Assembly: GCA_007126175.1 (NCBI GenBank)
Contig: SLBU01000064.1
Coordinates: 1 to 5,897 of the forward strand
DNA length: 5,897 nt
Direction of reading: 5' to 3'
Source of the DNA: Kiritimatiellia bacterium
GTDB lineage: Bacteria > Verrucomicrobiota > Kiritimatiellia > UBA8416
The position numbers and the translations under genes were made by a program. How positions within the stretch are numbered: position 1 is the first letter of the stretch; each line of letters begins with the position of its first letter. Shown piece by piece: positions 1-5,897 of the stretch. Below the pieces are notes generated by a model. The model did no database searches, was not told the DNA's origin, and was given only the letters and a program-made list of their open reading frames with translations.

Positions 1-8
1 TATGCTAC

Positions 9-947
9 TCAAGAATCCGGCAAGCGTGCAAACTCCTGATCGTCGCCAACCGGCAACTGGAACATCCCACTTTGCCAGTCGCCCCGGCGCCAGGCTTCCT
101 TGGCCGCCTCGATCTTTTCCTGGGAGGACGCCACAAAATTCCACCAGATATAACGCGGCCCCGATAATGTGGATCCACCAAGCATCATGAGCCGCGCACC
201 GCGATCCACCGCTTTGACTGCAACCTTGTCTCCCGGACGAAAGACCATCATACGCCCCGCCTCGAACAAAGTTCCAGCAACACTGACACTACCCTCCAGA
301 ACATAGATACCACGGTCCTCATGATTGTCCGGCAAGGGAATTGCAGCACCTGCCTCTAACGTAACATCCAGATAAAACATGTCCGAGGAAACCTTTACCG
401 GCGATGTCTGGCCGTATGCAGACCCCAGTATCAATCGTACCTGCTTCCCTTCAGCCTCCAATAACGGCAAAGCGTCCTTGCCATAATGTTCAAAGCCGGG
501 CGCAGCATCTTCCGTCTCCTCCGGCAATGCCACCCATGTCTGAATGCCAAACAGGCTATGCGGATGCTTGCGCGTCTCCACGCTCGTACGCTCGGAATGC
601 GTAATACCCTTGCCCGCCGTCATCCAATTCACCTCGCCAGGATAAATGATCTGATCCGAACCTAGCGAATCCCGATGGTGAAATTCTCCTTTGAAAAGAT
701 AGGTTACCGTCGAGAGGCCAATATGTGGATGCGGCCGCACATCAATGCCCTGGTTCGTCACAAACTCAGCAGGCCCCGCCTGATCGAAAAAGATAAACGG
801 CCCCACCATCTGCCGTTCGGGTGCCGGCAAGGCGCGCCGCACTTCAAAGCTCCCCAGATCCCGCGTCCGCGGCACAATCACCGTCTCAATCGCATCCATA
901 TTCGTTGCATCCGGACACATCGGCGCCAAACTCGGATTCCAACTCAT
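9..947 (-). CDS. Pirin family protein (bicupin)
   Basis: A complete 312-residue pirin, near the usual 280-310 residues. The N-terminal cupin carries the family metal-site pattern: PHPHIG (His73, His75) and GKGITHSE (His117, Glu119), matching the three His and one Glu that bind iron in characterised pirins. A second cupin (about residues 190-265) is followed by the typical pirin C-terminus, with GPRYIWWNFV near residue 270 and a GDDQEF motif near the end. The start at 947 is supported by GAAGGAG six bases upstream. The internal Met17 lies nearer to where many pirins begin but has no Shine-Dalgarno site. Pirins are cytoplasmic. Some have quercetin 2,3-dioxygenase activity and others act as regulatory binding partners, so the exact role here is open. 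It starts 17 bases after the permease stop, which suggests co-transcription with the exporter. The family call is firm and the function is not. Confidence 0.95.
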   Translation of the reverse strand: MSWNPSLAPMCPDATNMDAIETVIVPRTRDLGSFEVRRALPAPERQMVGPFIFFDQAGPAEFVTNQGIDVRPHPHIGLSTVTYLFKGEFHHRDSLGSDQIIYPGEVNWMTAGKGITHSERTSVETRKHPHSLFGIQTWVALPEETEDAAPGFEHYGKDALPLLEAEGKQVRLILGSAYGQTSPVKVSSDMFYLDVTLEAGAAIPLPDNHEDRGIYVLEGSVSVAGTLFEAGRMMVFRPGDKVAVKAVDRGARLMMLGGSTLSGPRYIWWNFVASSQEKIEAAKEAWRRGDWQSGMFQLPVGDDQEFARLPDS

Positions 948-953
948 CGTACG

Positions 954-960
954 CTCCTTC
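954..960 (-). promoter_or_regulatory. Ribosome-binding site of the pirin gene
   Basis: GAAGGAG lies six bases before the ATG at 947, in the 17-base gap after the permease stop codon. It decides the start in favour of Met1 over the in-frame ATG sixteen codons later. Confidence 0.8.
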
Positions 961-964
961 TCTT

Positions 965-2182
965 TTACTCATGCCGCAATGCTTCAATCGGATCCATCCG
1001 CGCCGCCTTGCGGGCGGGATAATACCCGAAAAACACACCGACACCGACACTAAACCCAAAAGCATAGAGCATGGCCGTATACGGTAACTGAATGGGCCAC
1101 CCGGCCTGGCGCGCCAGAATCTCGCTACAGACCATCCCGCCCAGTATGCCAATAACGCCACCGATGCAACTCAGCAAAATGGCCTCCACAAGGAACTGCC
1201 GCAGAATATCCCGGTTGCGCGCCCCCAATGCCACACGCACACCGATTTCGCGCGTGCGCTCTGTTACGCTCACAAGCATAATATTCATGATACCGATACC
1301 CCCGACCAATAACGAAACACCAGCTATGGCCCCCAACAGAAATGTCATAATCCGCGACGTCTCGGTTGCCGTCTGCGCCACTTCCTCCTGTGTTTGCACT
1401 GTAAAATCATTATCCTGTTCGGGCCCGAGTCGATGCCGCTCACGCAGAAGATCCGTTATCTTCTGCTGCGCCACGGACATCGCCCCCTGATCGAACACCT
1501 GGACATTGATAACCATCGCATGGGTCCGGCCGGACACATACCGGAATGCCGTGCTGTAGGGTATTAGCACAATGTCATCCTGCACGGATCCCATCAGAGA
1601 CATACCTTTGCGCCCGAGCACACCGATAATCTCCAGCGGCATCCCCCGCACGCGGACAACCTCTCCAATCGGGTCCATCCCCTCGAACAATTCTTCGACA
1701 ATCGTCTGGCCGACTACGGCCACCTTGCGGGCGCGTACCACATCCTCCTCGTCGAACATCCGTCCGCTCTCGAGTGGCCATTGACGAATTTGCAGATAAT
1801 CGGCCGACTGACCATAAATTCGCGAGAACCAATTACGATTCCCGTAGTTGATCAGCCGCTGCGAGCGAACCTCCGGGCTGGCAGCCACCACTTCGGGAAT
1901 TTCGTCCTGAATCGCCAGGGCATCCTCCACGGTCAAGGTGTTAACGGTGCCACCACCAATATTGACACCCCCCAACGTGCGGCTCCCCGGAAACACCAGC
2001 ACAACATTCTGTCCAAGCCGGTTGACTTGTTCTTCCACCTGCACGCGGGCACCATGCCCGATACTGACGGTTGTGATAACCGCACCCACCCCGATAACAA
2101 CACCGAGCGTCGTCAGCAACGAACGCATCGCATTGCGCCGCAATGCCCGTACCGCCACCAGCATCAGAAAATACTTATTCAT
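965..2182 (-). CDS. MacB/FtsX-type ABC transporter permease
   Basis: A 405-residue inner-membrane permease of the MacB/FtsX class. The first membrane helix covers about residues 22-42. It is followed by a large periplasmic core domain (MacB_PCD type, about 45-275) and three C-terminal helices (about 278-306, 328-357 and 367-389). The family signature VTERTREIGVRVALGAR sits at about 306-322, and the protein ends in the usual PARKAARMDPIEALRHE. Such permeases do not form a classical transport channel. They couple cytoplasmic ATP hydrolysis to periplasmic movements that push substrate into the adaptor and TolC duct. The reading frame is open further upstream to 2314, but that part overlaps the ATPase gene and looks nothing like this family. 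The ATG at 2182 has GAGGA eight bases upstream, while the ATG at 2191 has no usable spacing. Its start overlaps the ATPase stop by eight bases (ATGAATAA), indicating translational coupling. Length and layout match stand-alone permeases that lack the N-terminal ATPase of E. coli MacB. Confidence 0.95.
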   Translation of the reverse strand: MNKYFLMLVAVRALRRNAMRSLLTTLGVVIGVGAVITTVSIGHGARVQVEEQVNRLGQNVVLVFPGSRTLGGVNIGGGTVNTLTVEDALAIQDEIPEVVAASPEVRSQRLINYGNRNWFSRIYGQSADYLQIRQWPLESGRMFDEEDVVRARKVAVVGQTIVEELFEGMDPIGEVVRVRGMPLEIIGVLGRKGMSLMGSVQDDIVLIPYSTAFRYVSGRTHAMVINVQVFDQGAMSVAQQKITDLLRERHRLGPEQDNDFTVQTQEEVAQTATETSRIMTFLLGAIAGVSLLVGGIGIMNIMLVSVTERTREIGVRVALGARNRDILRQFLVEAILLSCIGGVIGILGGMVCSEILARQAGWPIQLPYTAMLYAFGFSVGVGVFFGYYPARKAARMDPIEALRHE

Positions 2183-2936
2183 CAGACGCATCCTCGCGTG
2201 TATCTGCCGGCAACCGCTCCTTTTCGCGGCTTGCCACGAACGGTTCCGCAACTGGCACATCCTTGCACACCCGTCCATCCCGCATCGTGATAACCCGATG
2301 CGCATACTGGCCAATCTCTGGCTCGTGCGTTACCATCACAATCAAGATGCCTTGCGCATTCAAACGCTGGAAGATTTCCATGATTTCCAATGTCGTGCGC
2401 GAGTCCAGATTCCCGCTCGGCTCATCCGCCAGCAGGACGGCTGGACGATTGACAAGCGCCCGCGCAATGGCCACCCGTTGCTGCTGTCCGCCGGAAAGCT
2501 GACTCGGATAATGGCTGGCACGATCCGCCAACCCGACCATCTCCAACCCCTCGCGCGCACGCCGCTGGATCTCCTTCAGCGTGAACCCCTGCCGATTATA
2601 CATCATCGGCAGTTCTATGTTCTCCAGTGCCGTGGTGCGCGAAAGCAAATTGAAATTCTGGAAGACGAACCCGATCTTCTCGTTGCGTACCGCCGCCAGG
2701 CGATCGGGTTCCAATGCCACCACTTCCTCGCCATCCAGATGATAGGTGCCCGACGTCGGACGATCCAGACCTCCCAGAACATTCAGCAGCGTGGATTTCC
2801 CGGATCCACTTGGCCCCATGATGGCAGCAAACTCCCCCGCTTCAAACACCAGCGAAACACCACGCAGCGCATGCACATCCTGTGTGTCGCTCACATGATA
2901 GCACTTCCGGATGTCTTCTAGCTGAATCACGGGCAT
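2175..2936 (-). CDS. ABC transporter ATP-binding protein, LolD/MacB type
   Basis: A complete 253-residue nucleotide-binding subunit that powers the adjacent permease from the cytoplasmic side. All motifs are intact and in order: Walker A GPSGSGKST at 41-49 (Lys47), Q-loop Gln93, signature LSGGQ at 147-151, Walker B VLLADE at 167-172 with catalytic Glu172, D-loop SGNLD at 174-178, and switch His204 in VTHE. The LLADEPSGNLDS wording is characteristic of the LolD/MacB/FtsE group. A charged, hydrophilic tail (about 230-253) follows the core fold. The start at 2936 has AGAGGAG five bases upstream. The longer in-frame start at 2972 would add twelve residues that overlap the adaptor gene and lie upstream of that Shine-Dalgarno site. 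The gap to the adaptor gene is 10 bases, and the stop overlaps the permease start. LolD of the lipoprotein-release system is an alternative by sequence alone, but the adaptor and TolC neighbours point to an efflux or secretion exporter. Confidence 0.97.
   Translation of the reverse strand: MPVIQLEDIRKCYHVSDTQDVHALRGVSLVFEAGEFAAIMGPSGSGKSTLLNVLGGLDRPTSGTYHLDGEEVVALEPDRLAAVRNEKIGFVFQNFNLLSRTTALENIELPMMYNRQGFTLKEIQRRAREGLEMVGLADRASHYPSQLSGGQQQRVAIARALVNRPAVLLADEPSGNLDSRTTLEIMEIFQRLNAQGILIVMVTHEPEIGQYAHRVITMRDGRVCKDVPVAEPFVASREKERLPADTREDASDE
2191..2195 (-). promoter_or_regulatory. Ribosome-binding site of the permease gene
   Basis: GAGGA lies inside the last codons of the ATPase gene, eight bases before the ATG at 2182. 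It favours that start over the ATG at 2191, which directly abuts the motif. Because the site is inside the upstream gene, ribosomes finishing the ATPase are well placed to reinitiate on the permease. Confidence 0.6.
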
Positions 2937-2941
2937 GGTTA

Positions 2942-2949
2942 CTCCTCTA
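2942..2949 (-). promoter_or_regulatory. Ribosome-binding site of the ATPase gene, fused to the adaptor stop
   Basis: TAGAGGAG, five bases before the ATG at 2936. The TAG is the stop codon of the membrane-fusion protein, so termination and initiation signals are physically merged. This also selects 2936 over the upstream in-frame ATG at 2972. Confidence 0.8.
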
Positions 2950-4125
2950 GAATTGTGCCGGACCGGGACCAAACAAACTACGCCCCTCCGACTGCGCCTG
3001 GGCCTCGAGATTGATGCCAGTCACCAGCACATCCCCCTCGTGAATGCCTTCATAAACCTCGGTCCAGACCCCATCACTAACGCCCGTCCGCACGGAAATG
3101 GCCTCCAAACGTCCCTGCGGATCCCCGCCAGCCAAACGATACACCAGCCGCCAAGTCTCACCATCGTCCGGCAATTCGGGTTGATCCGGAAGCAGACGAT
3201 CCGGCAACCGCACGCGTAGTGCTGTGTTGCGCACACGCAGCACATCCTCACGCGAATCCGTCACGATCAATACCGTAGCCGTCATGCCCGGCTTCAGCAA
3301 CCGATCAGGATTAGATACCGAGATCACGGTATCATACATGACCACATGCTGTTCAATGATGGGCGCATTGCGAACTTGCACGACCTGTCCGGTAAATGTA
3401 TGCGGATGGGCATCCACCGTAAATTCCACCCGCTGCCCCGCACGAATGCCGCCGATATCAGCCTCCGGTACATGCGAGTGGATCTGCATCTGCGTGAGAT
3501 CATTGGCAATGGTAAACAGAACCGGCGCAGTCATGCTCGCTGCCACCGTCTGCCCCACATCCACGGCGCGCGAGATCACGATCCCGTCAATCGGGGAATA
3601 AATTGTGCAACGCTCAACCTCCGTGCGGGCCCGGTCCCGTGCATGACTCCGGATGCGCACGGTAGCCTGTGCCTGACGCAGCCGCGCTTCGGTCCGATCC
3701 ACATCCGCCTGTGGAACCAGATCGCGCTCGCGCAACTGCCGCATCCGGTGCGCCTCGGTCTCGGCCAGCATCAAATCCGCCTCGGCACTATCCAACTCGG
3801 CTTCGGCCTGCTGCAAGGCGGCCTCGAACGTCGAGGAATCCAGACGCGCCAACACCTGCCCCTTCTCGACTTCGTCGTTGAAATCCACCAAGACGTCCGA
3901 AAGGTTGCCGGAAACCTGCGAGCCGACCTCCACCTGTATCAGCGGGTGTAAGCTTCCCGTGGCCGTGATGGTCTGTTCGAGGTCGCCACGATCCACCGTT
4001 ACCGTATTGAAAGGGGGGCGTCCGCCGCCATCACCCCGAAATCGTTGCCAGCCAAGCAAAACCACTGCCAGTGCCACCAGCGCAATAATGATCGCGCGTA
4101 TCCCTCTGCGCTTCTTGATTGCCAT
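2947..4125 (-). CDS. Periplasmic adaptor (membrane-fusion) protein, HlyD/MacA type
   Basis: A complete 392-residue adaptor that bridges the inner-membrane permease and the outer-membrane duct; E. coli MacA is similar in size (about 370). Residues 1-10 are Lys/Arg-rich, followed by one membrane anchor (about 10-26) with no lipobox. A lipoyl-like half-motif (about 60-96, GSQVSGNLSDVLVDFNDEVEKG) leads into an alpha-helical hairpin (about 97-170, rich in Ala, Glu, Gln and Arg). The second lipoyl half follows at 173-197 (CTIYSPIDGIVISR), then a beta-barrel domain (about 210-285) and a membrane-proximal domain to the end. The short hairpin resembles MacA/RND adaptors rather than the long hairpins of type I secretion adaptors. 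The start at 4125 has a full TAAGGAGG four bases upstream. Hairpin-tip positions R127 and L131 fit the RLS docking pattern of TolC-dependent adaptors, but the Ser position is Pro138. The gap to the outer-membrane gene is 9 bases. MacA-like in role; orthology to MacA is not shown. Confidence 0.95.
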   Translation of the reverse strand: MAIKKRRGIRAIIIALVALAVVLLGWQRFRGDGGGRPPFNTVTVDRGDLEQTITATGSLHPLIQVEVGSQVSGNLSDVLVDFNDEVEKGQVLARLDSSTFEAALQQAEAELDSAEADLMLAETEAHRMRQLRERDLVPQADVDRTEARLRQAQATVRIRSHARDRARTEVERCTIYSPIDGIVISRAVDVGQTVAASMTAPVLFTIANDLTQMQIHSHVPEADIGGIRAGQRVEFTVDAHPHTFTGQVVQVRNAPIIEQHVVMYDTVISVSNPDRLLKPGMTATVLIVTDSREDVLRVRNTALRVRLPDRLLPDQPELPDDGETWRLVYRLAGGDPQGRLEAISVRTGVSDGVWTEVYEGIHEGDVLVTGINLEAQAQSEGRSLFGPGPAQF

Positions 4126-4129
4126 TTTT

Positions 4130-4137
4130 CCTCCTTA
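4130..4137 (-). promoter_or_regulatory. Strong ribosome-binding site of the adaptor gene, fused to the TolC-like stop
   Basis: TAAGGAGG, a full-length Shine-Dalgarno match four bases before the ATG at 4125. Its TAA is the stop codon of the preceding outer-membrane gene. It is the strongest initiation site in the window. Confidence 0.85.
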
Positions 4138-5763
4138 CTCCATGAATGTTTCCGGCACCACTGCAATCACAGCGCCCGGACCGGTAACGCCGCGGCGGGC
4201 CAACAAGGTTCCCTCTAACCGGTAAAAATCCGTCAGGGCCTGCTGGTAAGAAATAGTCGCCCCCGCCTCTGCAATTTCGGACGCCAGCAGATCTCGCTGC
4301 ACTTGCACAACATCCAGCACGGTTGCCAGCCCGGCTTCAAATCGCTCGTTCACCGTACGCAGCAGCGACTCCTGCAAGCGCCGTGTCGCCGAACTCGCAT
4401 CAATCTGCTGGCGACTGCGCAGCACCTCGTTATACGCCGAGCGAACATCCATCTCAATCAGTTGCCGTAGATTCGCAAGGCTCTCCTCCACCTGTCGCTG
4501 CGTAAGACGCGCGTAGGCATGGTCCGCCTTCCGATCGCGCCGGCCGAGCGTGTGCTGAAGCTGGAAGCCAACAACCGCATCATAACTATCGCCATCCAGA
4601 TTCGATGTCGCGGACCCAAACGAATCCGCAAACCCCGTTTTGCCTAACCGCGCAAAAAAGGCCAATTCCGGTAGCAAGCCATTGCGCGTTCGCACAACCT
4701 CTAGCGACTGCGACTCCAGCCGCAAGTGCGCTTCACGCAGCTCGGGACGCCACAACAGCGCAGCCTCCACATGCGCGGCAACCTCTTCCACATCTTCCGC
4801 GTCCGGCTCTCCCGGCGCATCCAGCAACACGATCTCCCGGTCCCAACCGACAGCGCCCGCTTCCGGGTTCAAATAGCGCAACAATCTCAGGCGCAAATGC
4901 TCCAGGTTACTCCGGGCATCAATGCTGGCCTGCTCGCGTAATGCCAGTTCCGCCTCGGCTGCCGCAATTTCCACCGGTGCCACCTGTCCAAAGGTAATTC
5001 GCTCGCGCGTTGCCGCAAGCTGCTTGTTCGCCAACGCCACGGAGGCCGCAACAATCTCCATCTCGCGCTGTGCCAGCACATAAGACCAATAGGTTTGCTC
5101 CACCTCTGCCAGCAAGGCCTCCGCAAACCCTCGCAACTCCTGTTCCGAAATGTCGACCGACAACTCCGCCTGCCGAATCGCAATCCGGTTCACGTCCCGT
5201 CCGCGCCCACGCAACAATTGCTGCGTCAGGGAGAGTCCCCCCCGTACCCGGTGCTGGGGCTGGGCAACACGATCCGAATCCGTCGCGCTCGTGGAAACAT
5301 CTACACGAATATCGGTGCCCGTCGTGAAAGATCGACCAACCCCGGCACGCACATCGTATTGCTCCCGAAAATCACGAATCGGCTCTTCCAGCTCATCCGG
5401 AAAACGCTCGGTGCGTTCACGCCCGGTCGAAGCTTCCGCCGAGAGAACCGGATCAAACCCGCTGCGCGCCCGATCTATCTGCGTTTGCGCACGCAGCGGC
5501 TCCAGCATCTCCACGCGCAACGAACGGTTTCGCTGCAATGCCATCAACACGGCATCATCCAGCGAAAGCGACAATGCCCCCTCGCTCGCTACATCCACGG
5601 AGGCAGATAGCGAAAATACCTGCGCAGCGTCCGGCACATCAAGAGTTTCGCTCGTCCTGCAGCCAGCCAGAAACACCGACAACATCAAGACAAACAGATA
5701 TCCCAAAGACCACTTCCGCAAGGAACGCAGTTCAATCCACAGCATTTTACACAGATTGCACAT
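4135..5763 (-). CDS. TolC-family outer-membrane efflux lipoprotein
   Basis: A 542-residue outer-membrane channel subunit (E. coli TolC is about 490). The N-terminus is a lipoprotein signal: Lys/Arg-containing residues 1-17, a hydrophobic stretch 18-31, and lipobox LAGC at 32-35. Cys35 would be acylated, and Arg36 at +2 is compatible with outer-membrane sorting. Two outer-membrane efflux (OEP) repeats follow. The first starts near LSLDDAVLMALQRNRSL (about 65-81), with a long helical part rich in Ala, Glu, Leu and Arg around 190-275. The second includes RPELREAHLRLESQ (about 315-328), a strand region with LPELAFFARLGKTGF, and the final helices with RFEAGLATVLDVVQVQRDLL. Such proteins trimerise into a beta-barrel plus periplasmic tunnel that docks on the adaptor hairpins. 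The start at 5763 follows an in-frame TAG at 5773-5775 and has only a weak AGG eight bases upstream; the ATG at 5745 is a possible alternative. It is the first recognisable gene of the operon. Confidence 0.93.
   Translation of the reverse strand: MCNLCKMLWIELRSLRKWSLGYLFVLMLSVFLAGCRTSETLDVPDAAQVFSLSASVDVASEGALSLSLDDAVLMALQRNRSLRVEMLEPLRAQTQIDRARSGFDPVLSAEASTGRERTERFPDELEEPIRDFREQYDVRAGVGRSFTTGTDIRVDVSTSATDSDRVAQPQHRVRGGLSLTQQLLRGRGRDVNRIAIRQAELSVDISEQELRGFAEALLAEVEQTYWSYVLAQREMEIVAASVALANKQLAATRERITFGQVAPVEIAAAEAELALREQASIDARSNLEHLRLRLLRYLNPEAGAVGWDREIVLLDAPGEPDAEDVEEVAAHVEAALLWRPELREAHLRLESQSLEVVRTRNGLLPELAFFARLGKTGFADSFGSATSNLDGDSYDAVVGFQLQHTLGRRDRKADHAYARLTQRQVEESLANLRQLIEMDVRSAYNEVLRSRQQIDASSATRRLQESLLRTVNERFEAGLATVLDVVQVQRDLLASEIAEAGATISYQQALTDFYRLEGTLLARRGVTGPGAVIAVVPETFME
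5659..5670 (-). other. Lipobox of the TolC-like protein (LAGC)
   Basis: The codons for Leu32-Ala33-Gly34-Cys35, directly after a hydrophobic signal stretch. This is a standard signal-peptidase II site, so cleavage would leave Cys35 as the lipid-modified first residue of the mature protein. Confidence 0.8.
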
Positions 5764-5897
5764 ATTCTGAACCTAACGAACCAGATATAATCCGTCAAGA
5801 GCATCCGGCATTCTACCCCTTGCCTGCACCGCCTGCCGGGTTGATCCCTGTAGAGGCAAACGTTGAGATAAGCGGTGGCCACCACCGCCGCCACTCA
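5764..5897 (-). other. 134-base stretch upstream of the operon without a recognisable gene
   Basis: This region shows no convincing gene. On the minus strand two frames stay open from the window edge, one to a TAG at 5813-5815 (27 codons, Trp- and Arg-rich) and one to a TAG at 5773-5775 (40 codons, Gly-rich at first). Either could be the tail of an upstream gene, but neither shows a known motif or convincing codon bias. A GC-rich palindrome (GGTGGCCACC at 5874-5883) and a short inverted repeat (CCGGCA at 5805-5810, TGCCGG at 5834-5839) are present. Neither is followed by a T-run, so they do not look like a terminator. Confidence 0.4.
5770..5798 (-). promoter_or_regulatory. Possible sigma70-type promoter ahead of the exporter operon
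   Basis: TTGACG (5798-5793) is a good -35 match. At 17 bases spacing it is followed by TAGGTT (5775-5770), which matches the -10 consensus at only three of six positions. Transcription from it would begin about at the ATG at 5763, giving a leaderless message or favouring the ATG at 5745. The -10 match is poor, so this is tentative. Confidence 0.2.

Noticed and set aside
948..964. A terminator or separate promoter between the permease and pirin genes.
   Set aside because: The gap is only 17 bases and is filled mostly by the Shine-Dalgarno site; there is no hairpin or T-run.
2183..2314. A 44-residue N-terminal extension of the permease, open back to 2314.
   Set aside because: It lies wholly inside the ATPase gene, has Cys/Arg/Met-rich content unlike the family, and the ATG at 2182 has a suitable Shine-Dalgarno site and begins just before the expected first membrane helix.
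1938..2921. A 327-codon plus-strand open frame opposite the ATPase and permease genes.
   Set aside because: Its translation is rich in His, Arg, Gln, Pro and Ile with no domain or motif, and it lies fully opposite two genes with intact family motifs. It is a GC-driven antisense shadow.
2175..2936. Assigning the ATPase as LolD of the lipoprotein-release machinery.
   Set aside because: The motifs are shared by the whole LolD/MacB group. The adaptor and TolC-like neighbours, absent from Lol systems, favour an exporter.
3346..3951. A 201-codon plus-strand open frame opposite the adaptor gene.
   Set aside because: No recognisable domain or convincing start signal, and it is fully antisense to a well-supported gene.
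5150..5770. A 206-codon plus-strand open frame opposite the start of the TolC-like gene.
   Set aside because: Low-complexity Ser/Arg/Thr-rich translation with no motif; it mirrors the Ala/Arg/Glu-rich coding strand.
5685..5894. A 69-codon minus-strand frame over the upstream region and the start of the TolC-like gene.
   Set aside because: It overlaps the TolC-like leader in another frame, is Cys-rich without motif spacing, and has no convincing ribosome-binding site.

Overview
The window holds five genes, all on the minus strand and packed nearly end to end, so it reads as one transcription unit running from right to left. In transcription order they are: an outer-membrane TolC-type lipoprotein (5763 to 4135), a membrane-fusion (periplasmic adaptor) protein of the HlyD/MacA type (4125 to 2947), a LolD/MacB-type ABC ATPase (2936 to 2175), a MacB/FtsX-type permease (2182 to 965) and a pirin-family cupin (947 to 9). 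Gaps are 9, 10, -8 and 17 bases. No RNA gene, mobile element, CRISPR array or clear terminator is visible, and the operon may continue past either edge.

The first four genes together make a complete tripartite exporter. The ATPase dimer and permease dimer sit in the inner membrane, the adaptor spans the periplasm, and the TolC-like trimer forms the outer-membrane exit duct. E. coli MacB carries ATPase and permease in one chain. Here they are separate proteins, but every ATPase motif and the permease signature are intact. The substrate cannot be read from the sequence. The pirin at the tail is probably co-transcribed, but it is not a known part of such exporters.

The organism is a diderm (Gram-negative-type) bacterium, because a TolC-family lipoprotein and an adaptor only make sense with an outer membrane. 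The DNA is moderately GC-rich, and at least four of the five genes have recognisable Shine-Dalgarno sites. The split exporter and the style of the outer-membrane component would fit a PVC-group bacterium (Verrucomicrobiota/Kiritimatiellota-like) or a similar environmental lineage, but this is a weak impression and not a demonstrated assignment.

The 134 bases right of the first gene contain no recognisable gene. They could be a promoter region or the 3' end of another operon gene. Overall this is a well-formed but largely conventional efflux operon. I do not see evidence for a new kind of system. The points most worth checking are the pirin linkage, the stop codons embedded in the next gene's ribosome-binding site, the adaptor hairpin-tip residue, and what lies upstream.
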